Shown here in pieces: positions 9,573 through 18,360 of a DNA stretch of 30,446 nucleotides. The notes under the pieces were generated by a model, which saw only the letters and a list, made by a program, of their open reading frames with translations, made no database searches and was not told the origin of the DNA. A program made the position numbers and the translations under genes. Origin of the DNA: Lindgomyces ingoldianus (lineage: Eukaryota; Ascomycota; Dothideomycetes; Pleosporales; Lindgomycetaceae); the NCBI RefSeq assembly GCF_010093535.1, contig NW_022985180.1, positions 782,200 through 812,645 on the forward strand, in the 5' to 3' direction. Position 1 is the stretch's first letter; the number at the start of each line of letters is the position of its first letter.

Positions 9573-10390
9573 AGGTAATATTTACTTAATATAAAGCAAA
9601 TAAGTTTAAGCAACTTAACTATATAATAAAAAGTAGTAGTTGCTTAGTGTTTTTGCATAGTTTTATATGCAGATAAACTTTTTATTAACTATTAGCTAGA
9701 CATATTAAGGCCTAGTTATAGCAAATAAGGTTGCCTACTATATTATTAAGTTAGATGTTATTATGTAGTGTTAAACGTAGCTTATGTAAGATAATAGTAA
9801 ATACTATCTACTAAAACTATTAGCTATTTAGAGGTTTATGTTCTATGTTACTACACTGTTTTATACTACTATACAACACTAACGCTTTTTTTTAAAACAT
9901 ATAACTAACAAGTTCTTCTTAAAGCGCTTTAGTTATATAAAAAATGCTTTTAGAGATTTTTTAGTAGATAATTTTTTATAGTTAGTTAAAAACATACACA
10001 CTATTACTTTTAAGCGTTAGGTGTAGGGTTCTAGCGCTAGTGTAGATAATGTTAAGTTTAGTACTATATGTTGCATGCTTTAGTAGATTAAGCTTTTCTT
10101 TGCAGTACACTATGCTATTAAGTATAGTAATATTAGCATATTATAACACTTTATAGATTCTCTTATTATTATTTTCTTTAGCGCTAGGTAGACAAATTAT
10201 AGCTAGAAGATGCTTTAGTATTACTAGCTTCTTTTGCTAGCTAATACTGTAAAGTTATAGTATGCTATCCTTTTATTTAGTTTTATAAACTAGTATAAAT
10301 AGAAAAACATGTTTAAGCTAATTAATCTAGGCTTAAAGCATCTTAACTATAGCTATAAAATTAATTTTAAAAAACTATAAAAACTTTATA
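9573..10390 (+). pseudogene. ORF relic P, unknown protein, 3' part
   Basis: Continuation of the frame that starts at 1815, joined across element B without a frameshift. It stays readable to about 10390 with TAA/TAG stops only, giving over 500 codons in total. Readable runs include FFLKRFSYIKNAFRDFLVDN (about 9910-9970) and a segment near 10220-10370 with LLLANTVKL, YAILLFSFIN and INLGLKHLNYSYKINFKKL. That segment loosely resembles large fungal repeat-associated proteins of the DUF6589 type, recalled from memory and not verified. Similar coding-like sequence may run on to about 10760, probably after a frame change. The end is undefined; minisatellites begin at 10881. Confidence 0.5.
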
Positions 10391-10880
10391 TATAATATTA
10401 ATTAGGTGTTTAACTAGACTTGCCTCTACAATGTTAAAGTAAGAAAGGTGTAGATAGTATTAAAGAAAGTCTTTAGTAAAAATATGCATAGTAGTTATAC
10501 TTCTACTATTACTATTTAAAACATGTTTCTTTTAGCTTAAACACTTATTATAGACAGATTAGTAGCGCTTTAAACTCTAAATAATTTAGTAAGCTATAAG
10601 TTTTTTAACTTATTTAATATACATACTACTAGAATAAATATGCTTAAGGTAGAGGTTAATAAATTTAACTATGCACATGTGTAGCTTTAAGGCTTTATAG
10701 ACCTTTTATATCTAACTGCCTAACTTAACACTATAAACAATTCTAAGTTTACTAATATTACTAAGTACACGCACGCAGTTAGAGATAGGTTTAATGTAAT
10801 TATAGACCTAGTAGTGCTACTAATTAGATTAGAAGCTAATAGAAGTTCTAATAATTAACAGCTTTTTATAATTACATTAA

Positions 10881-11000
10881 AAGTTTTTAGAGGTCTACAG
10901 AAGTTTCTAGAAGTCTATAGAAGTTTCTAGAAGTCTATAGAAGTTTCTAGTAGTCTATAGAAGTTTCTAGTAGTCTATACAAGTTTATAGAAGTTTGTAG
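10881..11000. repeat. 20-bp minisatellite, six units
   Basis: Six consecutive 20-bp units built on AAGTTTCTAGAAGTCTATAG, starting at 10881, 10901, 10921, 10941, 10961 and 10981. Neighbours differ by one to a few bases. It begins a satellite-rich tract that continues to about 12870. Confidence 0.9.
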
Positions 11001-11049
11001 ACAGTAAAATTATAGAGTTATATATAACATTAAAAAAGCCTATTTATAG

Positions 11050-11480
11050 GCATTTCTTAAAGCGCTTTTATTAAAGTATTTTTATTAAAGCGTTTCTATT
11101 CTAGTATTTTTATAAAGCTGTGTCTATTAAACTGTGTCTACTAAACTATGTCTATTAAACTCTGTCTATTAAAGTGTTTCTATTCTAGCATTTCTATAAA
11201 GCTGTGTCTATTAAACTGCGTCTATTAGACTATGTTTATTAAACTGTGTTTATTAAAGCATTTCTATTCTAGCATTTTTATAAAGCTATGTTTATTAAAC
11301 TATGTTTATTAAACTATGTTTATTAAACTATGTTTATTAAACTATGTTTATTAAACTATGTTTATTAAACTACGTCTATTAAAGTGTTTCTATTCTAGCA
11401 TTTTTATAAAGCTATGTTTATTAAACTATGTCTACTAAACTATATTTATTAAACTATGTTTATTAAACTATTTCTATTAA
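11050..11480. repeat. 14-bp minisatellite with higher-order structure
   Basis: Built on 14-bp units of the form TATGTTTATTAAAC, nearly perfect six-fold from about 11287 to 11370. Blocks of these are separated by a recurring longer segment, TTCTATTCTAGCATTTTTAT and then AAAGC, seen near 11097, 11177, 11262 and 11390, so the array has a higher-order period. Confidence 0.85.
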
Positions 11481-12060
11481 CTAGGTAGCTTACAGGTTAA
11501 AGTTATTATATGCGTTACATGTATAACTGCCTAAATATAAGGTAGCGTTAGCATAAAAGTCTCTGCCTAGCATAAGTGTAAAGTATGTAGCGTTACTATA
11601 GTACAAGGCAGCGTCTATAATAAAGATATTATAGGCGCTAAAGTTATTATTATAAGATAAGTACACTAGTATAATATTTATTTACTTTAAGCTTATCTAC
11701 AAGTTTTAGAAAATTATTACTAATTAAACATACTAGTATACAAGCTGCCCTACCTTTTGTTTAATAGTAAAGTAGTAATAGTAAATATTATAAGCACTAT
11801 GTCTACTACTTTTACTATTATACCTGTTAGAATACTTATTGCTGTTGCTATAGTAAAAGCTGTATTTACTATATATATAAAGTTAAACACTATTATAGTA
11901 TAAGTAAAAGTTAAGCTAGAAGCTATATAAGTATTAGTTAAACACTAGTAGTTAAAGTAGTATAGTTTAAACTCTAAACTCTAAAGAAACTAAGGCTTAA
12001 ACTAACTATTTTTAAGCTACTAAAAATATAAGCTGTCTTAATAAGCTTTACATTAAGGCT
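11481..12060. other. Unassigned A+T-rich stretch with a short remnant ORF
   Basis: No motif is recognised. A plus-strand ATG at 11799 opens a 34-codon hydrophobic reading frame (MSTTFTIIPVRILIAVAIVK and onward), then the frame goes on through TAA/TAG stops to about 12050. That pattern would fit a RIP-decayed coding tail but is too short to name. Confidence 0.3.
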
Positions 12061-12870
12061 CTTTTAAAACACTAGCTAAAGCTAGCATAAAGTTAAAGCT
12101 TAGACTGTAAGAGACGCTTTACTAAGTTAACCTAACTCTAACACTTTAGTGTTCTCTTTTATATAGTACTTAGAGCTACTCTAGAGACAGTTTAAAGCTG
12201 CTGTAATAAAGGTGTATTTAAAAGTTATTATATATTAATATTATCTTACTAAGCTCTGTTACCTAGATTCTTTTAAGACACTAGCTAAAGCTAGCATAAA
12301 GTTAAAACCTAAATAGTAAGAGACACTTTACTAAGTTAACTTAACTCTAACACTTTAGTGTTTTTTTTATATAGTACTTAAAGCTACTCTAGAGACTGTT
12401 TAAAGCTGCTGTAATAAAGGTGTATATAAAGGTTATTATATATTAACATTATCTTACTAAGCTCTGCTACCTAGATCCTTCTAAGATACTAGCTAATGCT
12501 AGTACAAAGTTAAAACCTAGATAGTAAGAGACACTTTACTAACTTAACTTAACTCTAACACTTTAGCATTCTTTTTTATATAGTACTTAAAGCTACTTTA
12601 AAGACAGTTTAAAGCTGCTATAATAAAAGTGTATATAAAAGTTATTATATATTAATGTTATCTTACTAAGCCTTGTTACCTAAATTCTTCTAAGATACTA
12701 GCTAAAGCTAGTATAAAGTTAAAACCTAAATAGTAAGAGACACTTTACTAAGTTAACTTAACTCTAACACTTCAGCATTCTTTTTTATATAGTACTTAAA
12801 GCTACTCTAAAGACAGTTTAAAGCTACTATAGTAAAAATATATATAAAAGTTATTATTTATTAACACCTA
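12061..12870. repeat. Four-copy tandem array, unit about 208 bp
   Basis: Units start at 12061, 12270, 12478 and 12687 (periods 209, 208 and 209) with CTTTTAAAACACTAGC-type starts. Each contains AAGAGACNCTTTACTAA, ACTCTAACACTT and TATATAGTACTTA boxes in the same order. Copies differ mostly by C/T and G/A changes. The last copy fades near 12870. No coding frame is kept across units. The next 115 bp (12871-12985) hold nothing I can name. Confidence 0.9.
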
Positions 12871-12985
12871 CTACTTATTACAAAGCAATGCTGCTAGCAC
12901 TCTTAGAAAGTAGAGAAGAGAGTAGCTTTTTTAGTGCTAAGAGATAATACTTTATCCTTTTAAGCTTAAAAGGCAGTTTTGCCTG

Positions 12986-13057
12986 TAATGTACTTTACAG
13001 GCGAGTTGCTTACACACCTAAGTTACTTACTTTTACTAAGACCTTACTAAACTACTT
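12986..13057 (+). repeat. Orphan pogo-type left terminal inverted repeat
   Basis: Starts with TA (12986-12987), then ATGTACTTTACAGGCGAG and TTGCTTACACACC. This is the inverse of the right end at 629-694, with C-to-T type differences. Read this way an element would extend to the right, but no pogo transposase or matching right end is seen before 16826. It is either a truncated copy or the left end of an element later rearranged. Confidence 0.5.
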
Positions 13058-13499
13058 TTTTTATACTAATACATTTCTAACATTACTACTTAGATGTGCT
13101 AAAAGAATGTTAGATATAGCTTACACTTTAAGCTTTTAAATAAAACATAAAACTTTTAAAAAAATATACTATAGCTATATATAAAGTCTTTTAAAAGATA
13201 ATAAATAACTATAGCACTAGATAACTTTTATAAGCTAATTCTATAGCTAACTTATAAAGGCTAGGTAATAATAAAAAAAAGGTAATTATTAAAACTATAC
13301 TTAAGCTATATACATAAAGATTTTTTTAAATAGCATTTATAGCTAATATAGCTAATTCTTTACATGCTAAGTATAATCTAGGCTATGTTAGCATAAACTA
13401 GCTTAGTATATTTATAAAGTGTTATTTAAAGCTTAAAGTAAAGTTTTAAGTATAAGTATAGTTAATAAATATTTAGCTTATAATAAAGCTTATTTTACT
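13058..13499. other. A+T-rich stretch without a recognisable feature
   Basis: No repeat unit, RNA gene or conserved protein motif is seen. It may hold the 5' part and left end of the Tc1/mariner element whose transposase relic follows, but I found no inverted-repeat partner here. Confidence 0.4.
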
Positions 13500-14381
13500 A
13501 AAGTTGTATATGTTATTATTCTAGATACTATACTTAGCTTTAATATTCTTTATAAAAGTAAACCTGCTTTAAATTACTCTACTACAATTGCGCGCTAGAA
13601 AGCAACTAGCTGTAATCTTTTACACTATTAATCTAAACACCCCTTTAAGCTATTATGTTATACTAAGCGCCTACTATTTTAAACAGCTTAAAAATATTTA
13701 AAAATAGAGTATAAAACACTGCTTAAAGAGACTAGCTTTACACTATACATATCTACTAAAACTACTTATTATATGCTTAAGAAGTTTAATCTTACTAACT
13801 TTTACTATAAGCGCAGACCTAAGATTAACTGCACTATAGTAGGCAGAAGGCGCGCGTAGAATAAAGCATAGTAGCGCTTTAACTAAAAAAGATAGATAAT
13901 GCGCTTCTCTAATAAGTGCTCTATTAAAAAAAGCTTTAGTACTAACTAAAAGTAGTGCTTTTACTATCCTATAAAGAAGTAATAGTATAAGATAATAAAG
14001 AAGCGTTTTACAGCTTAGCAGCCTGCGCAGATAGTGTGGGCGTCTATCTAGATTAATTATAGACAGAGGGTACGTTAGAGCCCCCTTATAATTATAAAGA
14101 GAGACCCTGCTGCTCCCTACTATAGCTACTTAGCTAAGAGCTACATCTAAGTGCTTAAAAAAGGTCTCCTGCGTAACTACTAGAAAGAAGATCTATTCTA
14201 GTAAGATAACACACACATACACACAGCAAGAGCAACGCGCAAATAGTTGTAAGGGCACTATATTAATGTTATTAATTTCCCCCCCTACTTTCTAAACCTT
14301 AACCCTATTAAACATATATAGTAGGCGCTAAAAAGAACACTTTATAAGCTGCGCTTTAAAATCAGTGTGTCCAACCGTTAG
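13500..14381 (+). pseudogene. Tc1/mariner (DD34E) transposase relic
   Basis: One frame ends at TAG 14379-14381 and reads through about 290 codons with only TAA/TAG interruptions. Its order is a decayed N-terminal DNA-binding half, IMRFSNKCS near 13900, an LIIIKRDP segment near 14080, DNTHIHTARAT at 14205 and NLNPIKHI near 14300. These match the fungal Tc1-type core. The catalytic triad is placed at 13911 (Asp now Asn), 14205 (Asp kept) and 14310 (Glu now Lys). The last two are 34 residues apart, as in DD34E enzymes. No frameshift separates the three sites. The start is not defined; 13500 is approximate. Confidence 0.85.
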
Positions 14382-14436
14382 TACACCTAGTAGTACAGTA
14401 CTGCAGTACACTGATTTTAGTCACGTACGTACGTAC
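14358..14436. repeat. Inverted repeat and ACGT run just after the Tc1 transposase
   Basis: AAAATCAGTGT (14358-14368) pairs with ACACTGATTTT (14408-14418) around about 39 bp that is itself rich in GTAC palindromes. ACGTACGTACGTAC follows at 14423-14436. This patch keeps TCA and CCA that are missing all around. It overlaps the transposase stop, so it is probably the 3' terminal part of the Tc1 element, but no left partner was found. Confidence 0.6.
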
Positions 14437-14722
14437 AGGGCATCTACTTAGTATACTGTACTATACATAAGGCTGCTGTACTAACTGTTTATAGTAGTTA
14501 TATAGAATTTTTAGTAGTTTTAGGCAGTTAAAGGTAGGTTACTAAGGGCTAGAAAGCTTATGTTTAGAGATTAATATAAAAAATGCTGTTATTTCTTATT
14601 TTATTAGTAATTTTTTAATAAATTTAGTAACTATGCTATCTATATTATTTTTTTGCTTATTATAATATCCTAATTTTTATTTTAATTAATAATGTAGTTA
14701 TCTTAGTGTGTTACTATTTTAT

Positions 14723-14782
14723 AGGCTTTATTTTTATAGGCTCTATTCTTACAAGCTTTATTCTTACATGCCTTATTTAGCT
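14723..14782 (+). repeat. 15-bp tandem repeat, four units
   Basis: Four 15-bp units (14723, 14738, 14753, 14768) of the type AGGCTCTATTCTTAC. The length is a multiple of three, so a Tyr-rich five-residue repeat (RLYSY-like) is encoded in one frame. It lies about 250 bp before the hAT relic. The rest of 14437-14990 shows nothing identifiable. Confidence 0.65.
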
Positions 14783-14989
14783 ATTCTGCCACCTAGATAT
14801 ATTATGCTGCCTTATTCTAACACTTAGAGAAGGCCTATATAGCTTTACCTAGCCTATTTACACTATTTTTATGTAAAGCAACTTCTTTAAAGCATATGTA
14901 AGATACCTAGGCTAAAGAGCACCTAAATAATGCTTACTATAATATTAAAATTACCTTTAAAATTAACTAGAATAATATATAGTGTTCTA

Positions 14990-16780
14990 GCGTTAAATTA
15001 AGCGCAGATTAGCTAGAATATTATGTAAAGTATAAGTTATAACTTCTTAGGCGCTAGAAGGTGTTACTTATGTAAAGATATAGTACAGATCTGCAGCATA
15101 TTACTAAAGTAGGTAAGAAGAAGCAGCTGTAGCTTTATTAAGCTTGCTATAAAGCTAGTGTTTAAAAAGCAGCTAAACTTATTAATAGTAATATCTATAT
15201 AGTAAGGCATCTTAAGGTAGTTTATAGGATTAATGCTAACATTAATGTACTGCTAAATAGCTCTTAGAGGCCTTTAAATCCCTTTGTAGCAGCAGTAGAG
15301 GTAGCAGGAGTAAGGCAGCAGGTAGCTTATACGCTCTAGTAGAAGAGTGCTCTAGCGCAGGTGTTTATTAACTAGGTAGTTATATTTAATTAGTTGCTAT
15401 AGTAATTAACTTTAGCTAAATGTTATAGTTTTATTACTTAAAATTAACTTAATTTTTTAACACTTTTTTTACTTTTTAACTATGCTATTATAATATCTTT
15501 ATAATAGTTTTATAGAGTAAAAAAAGGAAATTTAAACTATATTATATAAAGCTTATAGTAAAATTATGTTAAGCTTAGATAAGTAAAGTAGTTCTAACTA
15601 CTTTTTAATGCTAGAAGTTGTTGCGCATTTTATTAGTAAGTAAGCCTTATTAAACTTAGCTTATATAGCTTATAGATGTGTACATAGATGCTAACACCTA
15701 GCTATAAGACTTACTTATTAGCTTTAAAAACTTATATAGCAATAAAACTAGCGTAAATTAAGCACATACTATTATTAAGGTTCTTTAAAAGTATAATATT
15801 AAGTTAAAATTCTACTGCTTTGTAGTAGATAACATGTTAAATAATAACATCTAGCTTATTAATTATTTTAACTTACATATAAACCTTAACTTTAGCAGCA
15901 ATAACTAAATACGCTGCACTAGCTATACTATCTAAATTATTGTTAAGGCAGTTATTTATAGTAATAATATAAGCCTATAAAAATAAAAGCTAGCTAATAT
16001 AACTTCTTAAGATTAATTTAAGCTCTATTAATAGCATAAAGTTATTAGAAAGCTTTATAACTTCTATAACTTAGTCTTTTACTTAAATAAGTATTATAAT
16101 AGCTTTACAGCTATTATAACTACACTAAGTAAAAAGAAAGTTTTTTAAAGCTTTAGTACACTAAATCTACTATAAGATAGCAGTATATAGTAGCATTTTA
16201 TTTATTTTATAATTCTATGTTGTTTTAAACTTAAAGAGCCTATTTAGCGCTTTATCTAATCTAAGAGCTATAACATAGGCCTTACTAATAAGGTTAATAA
16301 TAATATTAAAAATAATAGTTATAATCCTCTACTTAACAGCCTTACTAATAATAAATAGGTAAAAGTAAAGTATATAAAAAACTTTTTAAAGATCTTTTAT
16401 AAAATAACTAAATACTTTAAAGGCAGCACTAGCAAATTAGGCTACAGCAGCTTATAGCAAATAATTATATACTGATAAGTAATTAATAATAAGCTTAGAG
16501 CATAGAGAGAGCGCCTATCTTATAAGCACTATAGTAACTACTTTAAAAATAGTGTTACCTTTAGCATTAAAAAGCTTCCTATATACTAAAAAACTTTTAT
16601 TTTAAAGCTAAAAATCTTTTACTACTATATAGCAACTATCTTTAACCTATCTCTTTGCCTTCTTTAGTTTAAAAACTACTAGAAACACTACTTATCTTAG
16701 TATAAGCATAAAATACTACAACAGTTTATAAATAATCTGTAAAAGCAAAGCTTGCTTAGAGCAATAGTTAGCACATTAAG
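14990..16780 (+). pseudogene. hAT-family transposase relic
   Basis: Plus-strand relic of a hAT DNA-transposon transposase. A BED-like N-terminal region is at about 15050-15230, ending in a VRHLKVVYRI segment. A run LNPFVAAVEVAGVRQQVAYT follows near 15270-15335. The RNase-H-fold core shows KFYCFVVDN at about 15804-15833 (Asp kept) and then IRCTSYTI near 15910, where hAT enzymes have a conserved Arg-Cys and a His that here reads Tyr. Many TAA/TAG stops interrupt it. The C-terminal hATC dimerisation domain is not seen before element C begins at 16827 or in the 190 bp after C ends, so the copy looks truncated. Start and end are approximate. Confidence 0.75.
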
Positions 16781-16826
16781 GTAGGTGTAAGGCTAGATGT
16801 CCTAGAGCGGGCTAGTATAGCCTCCC

Positions 16827-17441
16827 TGTTACAATCCTTGCTTCGAGAAGCACTCGGGTCTTATGGTATTCCTAGGGGGAGGTAGGACGGATAGTAGGGG
16901 CCAATCCGGTAGGGTGTACAGTCCTACGTACAGGCTAATAGGCTAATGGAGGGTTCTTTGGGTGACCAGATCGTGGTTTGCCCTGTGTGCAGCAGTAGGG
17001 AGGCTAGGGTCAAACAGTCCTATTAGACAGGATTAGAGGTATATATAGTGCAAGATATACAAATAGTATTGCAGCTTTTTAGAAAGCTAAACACTACTTA
17101 GTCTATATAAAGAATAAACTAAATATTAAACACACCTTCTAAAGGTTGTTTTACAAGAGAGTTACATATAAGTAGAGGGGTTGCTAAGGTAAGTTTAGGC
17201 AAGTTTAGATAAGCTTTATAAATTAGCCTTACTACTAACTTATAAGGCTTACTAGGACTTACTAAGCTTTTTTAGGCCTTGCGTTACGTGTTCCTATTAG
17301 ACAACGCACTCTTCTATTACCTTAGGCAGCTGTGCTGCCTTTGTAACCTCTAATTAATCTATAAGCAAGCCCTGTCCTAATTTAGCTAGATTATAGAGCA
17401 CTGCTAGTAGAGTTACGCTAGTCTAACTGTAGACTGTAACA
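16827..17441 (-). repeat. Element C left LTR (3' LTR)
   Basis: 615 bp. The outer half keeps CACTCGGGTCTTATGG, GGTGACCAGATCGTGG and similar, while the inner half is saturated with TAA/TAG-type changes. A short hairpin, AGGCAGC-TGT-GCTGCCT, lies at 17324-17340. Confidence 0.95.
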
Positions 17442-18360
17442 CGCTGCCTTCTCTCCCTAGCAGCGTTCTTACTGCTCTGCTTACACAACTGTGTTAGTAA
17501 AAGTTTATTTATAAAGTAAGCGTCCTCTTACTAAAAGGCATCCTTAATATCTATTTTTTTTATACTAAATAGCTTATTAGTCCTACTTATTCTATTATTT
17601 TTATGTTACCCTTTATTTTAATTCTTTTTACTAGATAAAGATAAGGCCCTGCAGCACTTACTAATTTTTAGAGTTATTATGTGTGTTAACGCTGTCCTTA
17701 GATAGGTGTGTTAAATATGTAAAAAAAAAATAACAAGTGTAATGCCTTTATGTCTAACACTGCGTAGGAGCGCTTAGAGAGAGAGAGAGAGGAGCTCTTA
17801 TGTTCTGCTAAGGCCTCTTAGGCTAGAGATTGTGTGTTGTTAGATAAATAGCTAGTTTAAGATTACAAGTAACTTTACTTATAAGAAAAAATGTTAAAGC
17901 AGAGTTAGAAGACTTTAAAGGTAAAAGATAAAAAGCATTTTAAACAGAATTATATTTAAAAGTTATTAGACTTGCTAAAGGCCTAGCATATAAAGTACTT
18001 AGAAAGAGATCTCTCTTTCTTAAACAAGATAAAAGCTCTTAAGGCTAAAGCAGAGGGCTGTTTTTCTCTACAACCCTTATTAGCTAAGACTTGTCTCTAA
18101 AGGCTGCTGCTATCTAGTAATAATATAGCTATTCCCTTTAATATAGGTGCCTTATTACCTAGCTAGTTTCTTTTAGACAAGCCTAAAGGTACTCTTATAC
18201 TAACAGCTGCACATTCTTTAAATTCTTAGCTAGTTTCTATGTGTTTTTACTAGTAAGCTACTTTTTTTATTTTACTAGAAATTCTTTTTAGTTTTTTTAA
18301 TTACTTATAATGTGTTTATCTTTATATTCTGTCTCTTTATCCTTTTATTTTTATGTAGAT
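17442..18360 (-). other. Element C 3' untranslated stretch with polypurine tract
   Basis: 17442-17460 (complement AGGGAGAGAAGGCAGCG against the LTR) is the polypurine tract. An (AG)n microsatellite lies at about 17776-17793. No conserved domain could be read between the tract and the integrase C-terminus near 18370. A downstream ORF or a decayed chromodomain is possible but not shown. Confidence 0.55.

Noticed and set aside
10881..11480. A CRISPR-like array
   Set aside because: The units are direct tandem repeats without unique spacers, in a eukaryotic transposon-rich setting.
11799..11903. A 34-codon hydrophobic ORF as a small gene
   Set aside because: Codon content mirrors the local A+T-rich sequence and the frame continues through stops. 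There is no promoter or homology that I can see, so it is listed only as a remnant.
629..13057. A single 12.4-kb DNA transposon bounded by the inverted repeats at 629-694 and 12986-13057
   Set aside because: The left repeat follows a pogo transposase stop and has its TA side pointing right (695-696), and the right repeat has TA on its left (12986-12987). Both are therefore ends of elements lying outside the interval.
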